Assembly: GCF_023218075.1 (NCBI RefSeq)
Contig: NZ_JALPTB010000012.1
Location: 51,897 to 115,896 of the forward strand
From: Rhodococcus sp. HM1
GTDB lineage: Bacteria > Actinomycetota > Actinomycetes > Mycobacteriales > Mycobacteriaceae
Direction: 5' to 3'
Length of the DNA stretch: 64,000 bases
This document shows, piece by piece, positions 21,871 to 37,823 of the stretch; position 1 is the stretch's first letter; each line of letters starts with the position of its first letter. The translations under genes and the position numbers were made by a program. The notes beneath the pieces are model-generated. The model ran no database searches, was not told where the DNA came from, and saw only the letters and a list, made by a program, of their open reading frames with translations.

Positions 21871-22878
21871 TCAGGCGCGCTTGCGCGCGGCGGATTTCTT
21901 CGCCGCGGGCTTGTCCGCCTGGCTCTTCCGCGAGGACGCCGACTTCGACGCGCTCTTCTTCGCCGGAGTCTTTTTTGCCGGAGTCTTTTTCGCGGCGGTC
22001 TTTTCGGCCGGGGTCTTCTTCGCGGGGGCCTTGCGGTCGGACGCCTTCTTCGCGGGCGTGCGGCGCTTCGACGACTCGTCCTCGTCGGCGCTCTTGCCTC
22101 CGGCCGCATCCACGCTGCGCTGCAGCGCCGCGACGAGGTCGAGCACCTCGGCGTCCTCGCCCTCGGTCGTGGTCTCGGGCACCTGGAACACCTTCTCGCC
22201 GCCCCGCGCCAGCGCGTCGTCGATCAACGCACGCAGCTCGACCTGGTACTCGTCGGTGAACTCGTCCGGATCGAAATCGTCGGACATCGATTCGACGAGG
22301 GTCTCGGCCATCGCCAGTTCCTTCGACGACGGCTTCTGCACGTCGTCGAGCACCGGGAACTCCGCGGCCCGAACCTCGTCCGGCCACAACAGCGTCTGCA
22401 GCACCAGCAGCCCGTCCCGGTTGCGCAGCGCCGCCAGCCGGGTGCGCTGCCGCAACGTGAAATGCACGAGGGCGGTGCGGTCGCTCTGCTCGAGCGTCGC
22501 CGCCAGCAGCGCGTATGCCTTCGGCGACGACGAATCCGGCTCGAGATAGTAGGACTTCTCGAACAGGATCGGATCGATCTGCTCGGTCGGCACGAACTGC
22601 AGCACCGGGATCTCGTGCTTCTCCGCCGCCGGCAGCTTCTCGAAGTCCTCGTCGGTGAGCACCACCCGCGTACCGTCGTCCGAGTCGTACGCCTTGTCGA
22701 TCTCCGGGTACGGAACCGACTCGCCGCACTCGGTGCAGATCCGGTCGTACTTGATCCGCCCGCCGTCCTTCGCGTGCACCTGATGGAACCGGATGTCGTG
22801 GCTCTCCGTCGCGGAATACACCTTCACCGGCACATTCACCAGGCCGAACGCGAGGGAACCCTTCCAGATCGACCGCAT
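21871..22878 (-). CDS. Non-homologous end-joining protein Ku
   Basis: Bacterial Ku forms a homodimeric ring on DNA ends and recruits LigD for end joining. 335 residues. The core begins MRSIWKGSLAFGLVNVPVKVY and contains CTECGESVPYPEI and YYLEPD, all standard. Residues from about 265 to the end form a low-complexity tail rich in Lys/Ala/Pro with repeated PAKK units, resembling the extended C-termini of mycobacterial and Streptomyces Ku proteins that bind DNA. No ligD gene is in the window. Confidence 0.95.
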   Translation of the reverse strand: MRSIWKGSLAFGLVNVPVKVYSATESHDIRFHQVHAKDGGRIKYDRICTECGESVPYPEIDKAYDSDDGTRVVLTDEDFEKLPAAEKHEIPVLQFVPTEQIDPILFEKSYYLEPDSSSPKAYALLAATLEQSDRTALVHFTLRQRTRLAALRNRDGLLVLQTLLWPDEVRAAEFPVLDDVQKPSSKELAMAETLVESMSDDFDPDEFTDEYQVELRALIDDALARGGEKVFQVPETTTEGEDAEVLDLVAALQRSVDAAGGKSADEDESSKRRTPAKKASDRKAPAKKTPAEKTAAKKTPAKKTPAKKSASKSASSRKSQADKPAAKKSAARKRA

Positions 22879-22940
22879 GGCTCCATCATGCGGGACAACA
22901 CGCGACTGTGCAGTCGACCGACCGAATTCGATCTTCGTCC

Positions 22941-24047
22941 TCAGATCATCGACCGCAGGATCGTCCGCCGCAGTGCGGGAGGGACGGACCCGAACAACGA
23001 CCACATCGCCGCCGCGACACCGGCCGGATCGTCGCGCCCGGACAGGTAGGCGCGCTGCCGGTCGACGGGCAGTTCGAAGAAGGCAGCGAAGAACTCGGCC
23101 GCATTCTCGCCGCCGAGGCCCAGCAGCACCGCCAGTCCGCGGGCGCGCAGGGCCGCGACCGTCCGGGCCGTCGGGGTCCACAGCACCCGATCCGGGTCGC
23201 GTCCCGCCCGCACCGCGGCCACCACCGGGTCCGCGGCCGACAGCGCGGTGGCCACCGCGTATCCGGTGGCCGGATGCATCAGCCCCCCGCGCGCCCCGAA
23301 CCCGACCGGGCCACCGCGCCGCCGTCGGGGGCCCTCCACGGCGAACCGGACGTGTTCGGCCGGTTCGGCACCGGACAGCTCCACACCGCGCGCCGCGAGC
23401 CGGGCCCGCAGGCGCCCTTCCAGTTCCGGAAGCACCAGCGCCGGCCGCCCCACCAGGCAGGTCTCCTCGAGCAGCACCCGGCCCGGACCGACCGGCACCG
23501 CGTACAGGAACGACGGGGCATCCCCCCGGTCGGTGCCGTTGTCCCGCCGCCAATCCATGAACCAGGCCTCCTGGCCGTCGAGCGCGGCCGCCGCCGACCG
23601 GGCGTCCACGACCAGCCCGAACGCGGTCTGCTGCGCCCGCCCGGGGGCCGGGGGAAGCCCGCGCGCATCGACGACACAGCGCCCACGCAACGTCTCGCCG
23701 TCGGCGAGCGTGACACCGGTGCGGTCCACGTCGACCGCGCGTCCGGTCACGACCCTCACCCGGTCGAGCGGCAGCGCCCGCTGCAGCGCCGCGGTGTCCA
23801 GCACCCGGTACGGGCGCGCGATGCGGTGCTCGCGCACCGTCCACGCCGACGGCGTCTCCACCCGCGCGGCGACCGCGGTCGCGGGCAACCAGCCGGGCAA
23901 CTCGTCCGCCCACGCCGCGTACGTCGCCCTCCACGCCCGCTCGGGGCGGGGGTCCACGGCCGTCACCTCCAGACCGCCGGCCGCCGCCCGGAACGCGAGC
24001 GCACGACCGGCCGGCCCGAGTCCGGCGATTACCAGATCGGCGGTCAC
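22941..24047 (-). CDS. Lycopene cyclase family protein
   Basis: FAD-dependent enzyme that closes beta-ionone rings on lycopene, here 368 residues. The Rossmann motif VIAGLGPAGRALA is at the N-terminus, the family pattern FLYAVPVG lies near the middle, and GLMHPATGYAVA near residue 260 matches the conserved lycopene-cyclase GMxHPxTGY motif. This supports the CrtL/CrtY group known from Rhodococcus carotenoid synthesis. Other crt genes (crtE, crtB, crtI) are absent here. The GTG start at 24047 is 4 nt behind the SDR stop, so the two are co-transcribed. Confidence 0.87.
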   Translation of the reverse strand: MTADLVIAGLGPAGRALAFRAAAGGLEVTAVDPRPERAWRATYAAWADELPGWLPATAVAARVETPSAWTVREHRIARPYRVLDTAALQRALPLDRVRVVTGRAVDVDRTGVTLADGETLRGRCVVDARGLPPAPGRAQQTAFGLVVDARSAAAALDGQEAWFMDWRRDNGTDRGDAPSFLYAVPVGPGRVLLEETCLVGRPALVLPELEGRLRARLAARGVELSGAEPAEHVRFAVEGPRRRRGGPVGFGARGGLMHPATGYAVATALSAADPVVAAVRAGRDPDRVLWTPTARTVAALRARGLAVLLGLGGENAAEFFAAFFELPVDRQRAYLSGRDDPAGVAAAMWSLFGSVPPALRRTILRSMI

Positions 24048-24051
24048 GCGA

Positions 24052-24840
24052 TCACATGGACCCGGTCGCGAGCAGCCCGCCGTCCACCCGCACGGTCTCG
24101 CCGGTGATCCACTGCGCCGCGTCCGAGGCGAGGAATGCGACCAGCTGCGCGACGTCCTCCGGGGTGCCGAGCCGCTTCAGCGGGTATCGCGCCGCCGCCG
24201 CATCCTCACCGGCCGTGACCAGTGCCGCGGCGAACTTCGTCTTCACGATGCCCGGCGCGATCGCATTGACGCGGATCGACGGGCCGAGTTCCCACGCGAG
24301 TTCCTCGGTCAACCGGATCAGCGCCGCCTTGGACGCGCCGTACGCGCCGATCACCCCGGTCGAGCGCAGCCCGGCCACACTCGCGACGTTGACGACCGCC
24401 CCGCCGTGCTCGGCCATCCACGCCCGATGCGCCTGCTGCACATACCCGAGGGCCGCAACCACGTTGACGTCGAAGATCTTCCGCACCGCGTCGAGATCGG
24501 CGTCCATCAGCGACCCGAACGTCGGGTTGATCCCGGTGTTGTTGACCAGCACGTGCAACCCGCCCAGTTCGTCGACGGCGCGCCGCACCGCCCCGGCGCG
24601 CGCGTCCGGATCACCGGCGTTGCCGGGCAGTTCGAGCACCGTGCCGCCGTGACGGAGCGCACGCAGGCTCGCGGCGGCCTCGGCGAGCGGTTCCGGTTTC
24701 CGCGCGGTGATCGCGACGTGGGCACCGCGGGCGAGCAGTTCGGCGGCGACGGCAAAACCGATACCGCGGCTCGCGCCGGTGATCAGCGCGACGCGCCCGG
24801 CAAAATCGCGGGTGACGGGGGATGCGGGGGTACTCGTCAT
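24052..24840 (-). CDS. Short-chain dehydrogenase/reductase
   Basis: Classical SDR of 262 residues. Cofactor loop TGASRGIG near residues 21-28, VNNTGIN in place of the NNAG motif, catalytic Ser in NVASVAG and Tyr-Lys in YGASKAA, then the C-terminal PEDVAQLVAFLASD and VDGGL motifs of FabG-like enzymes. The basic residue after the glycine loop (ITARKPE) suggests NADP(H). Directly upstream of the lycopene cyclase gene on one transcript; whether it acts on carotenoids or lipids is unknown. Confidence 0.85.
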   Translation of the reverse strand: MTSTPASPVTRDFAGRVALITGASRGIGFAVAAELLARGAHVAITARKPEPLAEAAASLRALRHGGTVLELPGNAGDPDARAGAVRRAVDELGGLHVLVNNTGINPTFGSLMDADLDAVRKIFDVNVVAALGYVQQAHRAWMAEHGGAVVNVASVAGLRSTGVIGAYGASKAALIRLTEELAWELGPSIRVNAIAPGIVKTKFAAALVTAGEDAAAARYPLKRLGTPEDVAQLVAFLASDAAQWITGETVRVDGGLLATGSM

Positions 24841-24887
24841 GGCCGGAACGTAGCGCATCTCACCCCGGGGCAGGGCCGGAGCCACGG

Positions 24888-24963
24888 TAAAATCAATGGT
24901 TCGTGTGCCCGCTCGCCCGGCATCACGACCCCCGTCCCGCTCGTCCCCCGAGGAGTCCCACGC

Positions 24964-24967
<4 letters not shown>
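24888..24967 (+). promoter_or_regulatory. Promoter and possible leader ORF upstream of the ABC-F gene
   Basis: TAAAAT (24888-24893) looks like a -10 box. A 23-codon ORF can be read from ATG 24896, rich in Arg, Pro and Ser with one Pro-Pro, and its TGA (24965-24967) overlaps the ABC-F GTG start. If transcription starts 6-7 nt after the -10 box, ATG 24896 would be lost and an internal GTG at 24905 would be needed. GAGGAG at 24950-24955 serves the main start. Confidence 0.35.
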
Positions 24968-26595
<1,628 letters not shown>

Positions 26596-26617
26596 CTCCG
26601 GTGACGGATGGGGCGGA

Positions 26618-26638
26618 ATCGTTGCGGTGCGCAGCGAT
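26618..26638 (+). terminator. Hairpin after the ABC-F gene
   Basis: Two 9-nt arms (26618-26626, 26630-26638) with one G-U pair and loop GTG, 22 nt beyond the stop codon. No T-tract. Confidence 0.45.
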
Positions 26639-26708
26639 CTGCCTCGGGTTTCGTCTACGTGAACTAGCCTGGTAAGCGGAGCCTTGTCGAGCCGACGGGA
26701 GGGATCCG

Positions 26709-26960
26709 ATGGCACGCAGATCCGAAGACGGGCAGTCCACATTCAGCAAGGGAACACGCGTCACCGGGGAGTCCCGGGACCGCCTCCAACAGGAACTCAA
26801 GCGCCGCTACGAGGCCGGGGCCAGCATCCGCACGCTCGCGCAGGAGACGGGCCGGTCCTACGGATTTGTGCACAACGTGCTCGTCGAATCCCACGTCGCG
26901 CTCCGCGGCCGCGGCGGCCCCAACCGTCGGCGCGCAGCGGCCTCGGGCAGCACCGCCTGA
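26709..26960 (+). CDS. Small helix-turn-helix protein (Rv1473A-like)
   Basis: 83 residues, strongly basic. A single HTH spans about residues 38-60 (GASIRTLAQETGRSYGFVHNVL), resembling a resolvase/Hin-type or sigma-region-4-like DNA-binding motif; the C-terminal tail is Arg/Gly rich. GGGAGGG precedes ATG 26709. TAGCCT at 26666-26671 is a plausible -10 box. The position after the ABC-F gene matches Rv1473A of M. tuberculosis. Targets are unknown. Confidence 0.85.
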   Translation: MARRSEDGQSTFSKGTRVTGESRDRLQQELKRRYEAGASIRTLAQETGRSYGFVHNVLVESHVALRGRGGPNRRRAAASGSTA

Positions 26961-26991
26961 CCGGCACCGCCGGACCCGGGGCCCGCCGCGC

Positions 26992-27558
26992 TCAGTCGCG
27001 GCGGCGCACCGACTCCTCGACCAGGTCCAGGACCTGGGTGAGTTCCTTCTCCGCGTGCCCGGACGCGAGCCGTGCGACGAGACCGTCGAGCACCAGATCC
27101 AGATAGCCCAGCAGCACACCGGTGGGCACGTCGTCGCGCAACCGGCCGGCTTCCCGCTGCCGCTCGAGCCGGCGTTCGGTCGCCTCGGTCAGCTGCGCCG
27201 AATGCTCGGTCCACGCCCGCGCGAACTCGGGATCGGTCCGCAGCCTGCGGGTGATCTCGAGCCGGGTGCCGAGCCAGTCGAACTGTTCGGGCGAGGCGAG
27301 CATGTCCCGCATCACCTGGACGAGACCTTCGTCGGCCGCGACCTCCGCCATCCGCCGGGCGTCCTCCTGGGCGAGCGCCAGGAAGAGTCCGTCCTTGTCC
27401 TTGAAATGATGGAAGATCGCGCCGCGCGACAGTCCGGTGGCGTCCTCGAGACGCCGAACCGTCGCGCCTTCGTAGCCGTGTTCGGCGAAGCAGCGCCGCG
27501 CGCCGTCGAGAATCTGGCTCCGCCGCGCGGCGAGATGGTCCTCACTGACCTTGGGCAC
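26992..27558 (-). CDS. acnR: TetR-family repressor of aconitase, AcnR
   Basis: 188-residue TetR-type regulator. The N-terminal HTH is RSQILDGARRCFAEHGYEGATVRRLEDATGLSRGAIFHHF, followed by a helical ligand/dimer domain. GTG 27558 is selected because AAGGAGG lies 5 nt upstream; the frame extends further but without an RBS. It lies directly behind acn on the same strand, as in Corynebacterium glutamicum, where AcnR represses acn. A matching AcnR operator is present upstream of acn here (30753-30768). Confidence 0.93.
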   Translation of the reverse strand: MPKVSEDHLAARRSQILDGARRCFAEHGYEGATVRRLEDATGLSRGAIFHHFKDKDGLFLALAQEDARRMAEVAADEGLVQVMRDMLASPEQFDWLGTRLEITRRLRTDPEFARAWTEHSAQLTEATERRLERQREAGRLRDDVPTGVLLGYLDLVLDGLVARLASGHAEKELTQVLDLVEESVRRRD

Positions 27559-27642
27559 CGGCACCTCCTTCGTCGTGTGCGGTGTGAGCACTCCGGCATC
27601 CGTGGCAAGGGCCCTGGGGCCGTGGAAGGCCCGCGTGGAGCA

Positions 27643-27704
27643 AAGCGCTCACGACCACGGCCGATTCGACGGTGTAGCACCGCGAAACGTGGTCGTGAGC
27701 GCTT
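27643..27704. repeat. 17-bp perfect inverted repeat between acn and acnR
   Basis: Arms 27643-27659 and 27688-27704 are exact inverse complements (17 bp) separated by 28 nt. The arms carry GCGCTCACGACCACG. It lies in the acn-acnR gap and may be a REP-type element, a terminator or an mRNA-processing site. Confidence 0.7.
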
Positions 27705-27735
27705 GGCGCCTGTTCGGGCCGAGAGTGCTCACCGT

Positions 27736-27762
27736 CGCGTCGCGCCCCGGGGGCGCGACGCG
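27736..27762. repeat. 13-bp perfect inverted repeat
   Basis: Arms 27736-27748 and 27750-27762 pair perfectly around a single central G. The 1-nt spacer means that as RNA the innermost pairs must open. Part of a cluster of three inverted repeats in the acn-acnR gap. Confidence 0.6.
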
Positions 27763-27772
27763 CACGGGATGG

Positions 27773-27805
27773 GCGGCTGCCCCACCGGAACGGCGAGGCA
27801 GCCGC
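27773..27805 (-). terminator. Hairpin downstream of acn
   Basis: 9-bp stem (27773-27781 / 27797-27805) with a 15-nt loop, 10 nt past the acn stop codon. Probably reduces read-through into acnR. Confidence 0.5.
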
Positions 27806-27815
27806 ACAGCCGTCT

Positions 27816-31476
<3,661 letters not shown>

Positions 31477-31492
31477 CGAACACCCCTCACCC

Positions 31493-31521
31493 GGCCGCTC
31501 CGCATCCGAGCGGCCGTTTTT
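31493..31521 (+). terminator. Intrinsic terminator with T-tract
   Basis: 8-bp GC stem (31493-31500 / 31508-31515), 7-nt loop, then G and five T residues. One of the few textbook rho-independent terminators in the window. It separates the Rv1476-like gene from ripA. Confidence 0.8.
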
Positions 31522-31794
31522 CCGTGCCCTCACCCGGGCCGCGGCTTCGTCGACACGGACAAAATTTTGCGGCTTTATCTGTGACTGTCGCGCGAAATGA
31601 GCCCTTTGTGTCGTACGGTGCCTTTGGCGCTCTTGGGGAAGGAGTGTCGCACTTGCCGTCGTGGGACCGCAGTCCACGACGGCGGGAACGGCTCTGCGGA
31701 CAGATCGCGCGGCGCGCGATCCGATGCAGCGTGCAGTCCTTCCCTCGGCGCGGCGGATCGGGTTCGTCCCCGACACCACCGAGGGAGAAATGAT
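31522..31794 (+). other. Long upstream region of ripA with a strong hairpin
   Basis: 273 bp without a gene. It contains an AT-rich patch (31560-31577), a TANNNT hexamer (TACGGT, 31616-31621) and a hairpin at 31655-31683: 10-bp perfect stem that can extend by 2 bp with a one-base bulge. I do not recognise it as a known riboswitch. It is likely the ripA promoter and 5' leader. Confidence 0.4.
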
Positions 31795-33654
31795 GTGAGG
31801 CGCTTCGGTTTCCACGGGGGGGATTCGCGACGGTTCGGGTCGCGGCGGCATCGTCGCGGTGGGGGAACCGGCCCACGGCCGTGGGCCGGATCGCGGCTGT
31901 CGGCCGGACGGCCGTTCATCGGACGCCGGCTGTTGATCGCACTCGGACTTGTCGCATCACTGCTCGTGGGGACCGCGGCCTCGGTGGGGGCGGTCCCGGA
32001 ACCACCTCCGAACCCGAGCGACGACGCACTCGCTGCCGCCGGAGCGGCCGTCGACACGGGCCTCGGCCGCGTCGGCGAGCTGATCGTGCGCATCGCGTCC
32101 GCCGATCAGCAGCTCGCCGAGCTGGAGAACCAGGTCGCGATCAAACGCGAGAACGTCAACCGCGCGCTGGTGGACCTGCAGAACGCCCGGGATACCGCCG
32201 ACGCGGCCGCCTACGCCGTCGTGCAGTCGCAGCAGGCGCTCCGCGACGCCGGCATCCGGATCCAGCAGGCGCAGAGCGATTTCGACGCTTTCGCCCGGAG
32301 CAGCTACACCCGCGGCATCAACGCCGCGTCGCTGTCCGCGTTCCTCGGTTCGGCGGGCCCGGACGAGCTCCTCGATCGTGCCCAGGTGATGCGCCTGCTG
32401 TCGGCGGGGCGCAATGCCGTGCTCGACGCGCTCGAACGTGCCCGCACCGAGGAAGCGAACAACAACTCCCGTGCGCGGGCGGCCAAGCAGGAGGCCGACG
32501 CGGCGGCCGAGGCGGCCGAACAGCGCAAGGCCGACGCCGAGGCCGCGATCGCGCAGGCCCGGTCGGCACTGGACCAGCAGGCGGCGGACAAGCAGCGGAT
32601 CGAGATCGAGCGTGCGGCGGCGCAGGCCGAACTGGATGCGGCCCGGCAGAACGTCGCCGGGCTCGAGAACCAGCGCGCCGAATACGCGGCGTGGGACCGG
32701 CAGCGGCAGGCCGAGGAGGCCGCCCGCGCCGCCGCCGAGGAGGCGGCACGGCAGGCGGCAGTGGAGGCGGCGCAGCGGGTCGCGGCGGATGCCGCGGCGC
32801 GCGCCCGCGCCGCCGAGCTCGCCAACGGCCAGCGCCCGCACACCCAGATCGACGGTTATCGCGTCGACCCCGGCGACTGGGCGGGCGCCGAAACCCCGCT
32901 GCCGGACGACGAGGACGAGGACGACACCTCGACCGCGGATTCGTCGGGGGATTCGTCGACCGGGGACTCCTCCACCGGAGATTCGTCGACCGGAGGTTCC
33001 TCGACCGGAGGTTCCTCGACCGAGGACGACACGGACACTGGGGACGGCTCGGACACCGGAGACAGCTCGGACGCCGGGGAGGGCACGGACACCGAGGACA
33101 CCGAGGAGCCGAGCAGCAGCGGCCGGGACTGGGGCAACCCGGACCCCGGCGACCCGATCGACGAGAGTTCCGTCTCGCCGTCGACGCCGAAGTCCAAGCC
33201 CCGCACCACCCCGCGGACGACGATCACCGGCCCCGCCGCCGTCGAAACCGTGATCGATCGCGCGATGTCGCAGATCGGTGTGCCCTACGCGTGGGGCGGC
33301 GGCGACGAGAACGGCCCCACGCGCGGCATCCGCGACGGTGGCGTCGCCGACAGCTACGGCGACTACAACAAGGTCGGCTTCGACTGCTCCGGACTGATGA
33401 TCTACGCGTTCGCGGGCATCGGGATCTCCCTGCCGCACTACACCGGCTACCAGTACACCGCAGGCAAGCAGGTGCCGTCGGCGGAGATGAAGCGCGGCGA
33501 CATGATCTTCTACGGCCCCAACGCGAGCCAGCACGTGGCGCTGTACCTCGGGGACGGGCAGATGCTCGAGGCCCCGCAATCGGGTTCGCACGTGAAGATC
33601 TCCCCGGTTCGCTGGGCCGGAATGACGCCGTATGTGGTGCGGATGGTGTCGTGA
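31795..33654 (+). CDS. ripA: Secreted NlpC/P60 peptidoglycan endopeptidase, RipA-like
   Basis: D,L-endopeptidase that cuts septal peptidoglycan. From GTG 31795 (GAGGGAG 7 nt upstream) it has 619 residues. A long basic N-region and hydrophobic core (LLIALGLVASLLVGTAAS) form a signal peptide ending near SVGA-VPEP. Residues about 95-345 are an Ala/Gln/Glu coiled coil, an autoinhibitory region in RipA. Then comes an acidic Ser/Thr/Gly/Asp linker (about 370-450) and the NlpC/P60 domain with Cys531 (FDCSGL) and His580 (QHVALYLGDG). The neighbour order resembles Rv1477, but no ripB follows. Confidence 0.92.
   Translation: MRRFGFHGGDSRRFGSRRHRRGGGTGPRPWAGSRLSAGRPFIGRRLLIALGLVASLLVGTAASVGAVPEPPPNPSDDALAAAGAAVDTGLGRVGELIVRIASADQQLAELENQVAIKRENVNRALVDLQNARDTADAAAYAVVQSQQALRDAGIRIQQAQSDFDAFARSSYTRGINAASLSAFLGSAGPDELLDRAQVMRLLSAGRNAVLDALERARTEEANNNSRARAAKQEADAAAEAAEQRKADAEAAIAQARSALDQQAADKQRIEIERAAAQAELDAARQNVAGLENQRAEYAAWDRQRQAEEAARAAAEEAARQAAVEAAQRVAADAAARARAAELANGQRPHTQIDGYRVDPGDWAGAETPLPDDEDEDDTSTADSSGDSSTGDSSTGDSSTGGSSTGGSSTEDDTDTGDGSDTGDSSDAGEGTDTEDTEEPSSSGRDWGNPDPGDPIDESSVSPSTPKSKPRTTPRTTITGPAAVETVIDRAMSQIGVPYAWGGGDENGPTRGIRDGGVADSYGDYNKVGFDCSGLMIYAFAGIGISLPHYTGYQYTAGKQVPSAEMKRGDMIFYGPNASQHVALYLGDGQMLEAPQSGSHVKISPVRWAGMTPYVVRMVS
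32935..33024 (+). repeat. Tandem 15-bp coding repeats in the RipA linker
   Basis: About six degenerate 15-bp units encode SSTGD or SSTGG pentapeptides. They lie in the acidic linker between the coiled coil and the NlpC/P60 domain. Confidence 0.65.
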
Positions 33655-33804
33655 CAGCGTCCTGACCTGGTACTTCTCGATCGCCGCTCCGCGCAGGGCA
33701 GCATGCGCGGGGCACGGTGGCGGCGCCGGGCAGCCACACCTGGAATAGTGGTGCCCGAATGTGATCTCCAGCGGAACGACCTAGGCGAAAGCGGTGGATT
33801 CTTG

Positions 33805-35015
<1,211 letters not shown>

Positions 35016-35019
<4 letters not shown>

Positions 35020-35969
35020 GCCCACGCGCGCACGGGTCGCCGCCGACGTTCCGGTCCGGCGAACTGCGAGATCCCGCACTGACCGCGGCGCTGCGCACCC
35101 TCGAGCTCACCGTGCGGCGCCGGCTCGACGGCGTGCTGCACGGTGATCACCTCGGCCTGATCCCGGGACCCGGGTCCGAACCGGGCGACGCCCGCGAATA
35201 CCAGCCCGGCGACGACGTGCGGCAGATGGACTGGTCGGTGACCGCCCGGACCACGCATCCGCACGTGCGGCAGTCCGTCGCCGACCGCGAACTCGAGACG
35301 TGGCTGGCCGTCGACCTGTCCGCCAGCCTCGATTTCGGCACCGGCGTCTGCGAGAAACGCGATCTGGCGGTCGCGGCGGCCGCGGCCGTCGCGCACCTGA
35401 CCAGCGGCGGCGGCAACCGCATCGGCGCGGTCGTGAGCACCGGGCACGAAATCACGCGGTTCCCGGCGCGCGGCGGCCGCCTGCACGCCCAGGCGATGCT
35501 GCGGTCGATCGCGACCACCCCGCACGCGCCGGACGGCACCCGCGGCGACCTGCGCGGCGCGATCGAGGCGCTGCGCCGGCCCCAGCGGCGGCGCGGCCTG
35601 GTCGTCGTCGTCAGCGACTTCCTCGGACCGGTCGACTGGGAACGTTCCCTGCGCGCACTGTCCGGCCGGCACGACCTGCTCGCGGTCGAGGTACTCGACC
35701 CCCGCGACCTCGAACTCCCGGATCTGGGCGACGTGGTGCTGCACGACCCGGAGACCGGACGCACCCGCGAGTTCACCACCACCGAACGGTTGCGTGCCGA
35801 CTACGCCGCGGCCGCCGCCGAGCACCGGACCGAGGTGCAGCAGGCCCTGCGGCGCTGCGGCGCCCCGCAGATGACGCTGCGCACCGACCGGGACTGGATC
35901 GAGGACATCGTCCGGTTCGTCGCCGCCCGCCGGCACAGCTTCGGCGCGCCGGCCAAGGGGGTCCGATGA
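35016..35969 (+). CDS. DUF58 domain-containing protein
   Basis: 317 residues, soluble. The DUF58 signature [21 protein letters not shown] is near residue 65-85, followed by a VWA-like fold with a partial MIDAS ([11 protein letters not shown]). Partner protein of MoxR ATPases in bacterial MoxR-DUF58-VWA systems. Start GTG 35016 overlaps the moxR stop (GTGA), and its stop overlaps the VWA start (ATGA), so all three are coupled. Its molecular role is not established. Confidence 0.9.
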
Positions 35970-36946
35970 GCTTCTCCGACTTCTCGTCACCGTGGTGGCT
36001 GCTGTTCCTCGTCGTCGTCGCGGCGCTCGCCGTCGGCTACGTCCTCGTCCAGCGCCGCAAGCAGCGGCACGCGCTGCGCTTCAGCAATCTCGAGATGCTC
36101 GAGAAGGTCGCGCCGAACCGGCCCGGCCCCGCCCGGCACATCCCGGTCATCGCGCTGCTGTCCGCGCTGGCGCTGCTCACCGTCGCGTTGGCGGGCCCGA
36201 CCGCCGAGCAGCGCGTCCCGCGCAATCGGGCGACGGTGGTGCTGGTCATCGACGTGTCGCTGTCGATGGAGGCCACCGACGTCGCGCCGAACCGGCTCGT
36301 CGCCGCGCAGCAGGCCGCCAAACAGTTCGCCGACGACCTGACCCCCGGCATCAACCTCGGCCTGGTCGCGTTCTCCGGTACCGCCTCCGTGCTGGTGTCG
36401 CCGACCACGAACCGCGAGGCCACCAAGTCGGCCATCGACCAGCTCACCCTCAGCGAACGCACCGCCACGGGCGAGGCGATCTTCACGGCGATGCAGTCCA
36501 TCGACACCCTCGCCGCGGTGCTCGGCGGCGGTGACCAGGCGCCACCGGCGCGGATCGTGCTGCTCTCCGACGGCAAGCAGACCGTGCCCGAGAGCCCCGA
36601 CGACCCGCGCGGCGGCTTCACCGCCGCACGGCAGGCCGCCGACAAGGGCATCCCCGTGTCGACGATCTCCTTCGGGACCGAATACGGCACCGTGACCATC
36701 GAGGACGAACGGATCCCGGTGCCCGTCGACGACCCGTCGCTCAAGGAGATCGCCAACCTGTCCGGCGGCGCCTTCTTCACCGCGTCCAGCCTCGAGGAAC
36801 TCGAGGACGCCTACGACACGCTCGAGGAACAGATCGGGTTCGAAACCACCCGCGGTGACGCCAGCCGGCCCTGGCTGGTGCTCGGTGTGCTCGCCGCCGC
36901 GGTGGGTCTCGGTGCGGCGCTGGTCCTGCGCCAGCGGCTGCCCTGA
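35966..36946 (+). CDS. VWA-domain membrane protein (BatA-like)
   Basis: 326 residues. Two membrane helices near the N-terminus ([17 protein letters not shown] and [16 protein letters not shown]), then a von Willebrand A domain with an intact MIDAS motif (DVSLS at about residue 94-98, with Thr and Asp in TATGEA and LLSDGKQT), and a C-terminal membrane helix ([18 protein letters not shown]). The domain likely faces the outside and binds a divalent metal. Homologue of Rv1481. Third gene of the moxR operon. Confidence 0.9.
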   Translation: MSFSDFSSPWWLLFLVVVAALAVGYVLVQRRKQRHALRFSNLEMLEKVAPNRPGPARHIPVIALLSALALLTVALAGPTAEQRVPRNRATVVLVIDVSLSMEATDVAPNRLVAAQQAAKQFADDLTPGINLGLVAFSGTASVLVSPTTNREATKSAIDQLTLSERTATGEAIFTAMQSIDTLAAVLGGGDQAPPARIVLLSDGKQTVPESPDDPRGGFTAARQAADKGIPVSTISFGTEYGTVTIEDERIPVPVDDPSLKEIANLSGGAFFTASSLEELEDAYDTLEEQIGFETTRGDASRPWLVLGVLAAAVGLGAALVLRQRLP

Positions 36947-37771
<825 letters not shown>

Positions 37772-37823
37772 CGGCGCGAACGCCGCGACCGTAACCGACA
37801 CTCACTGGAGGACCGACACACTC

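Noticed and set aside
23248..24963. N-terminal extension of the ABC-F protein to 23248
   Set aside because: The extra 570 codons are antisense to the lycopene cyclase and SDR genes and have no domain; GTG 24964 has a good RBS.
31560..31794. c-di-AMP (ydaO-type) riboswitch upstream of ripA
   Set aside because: The conserved core segments could not be found; only a plain hairpin is visible.
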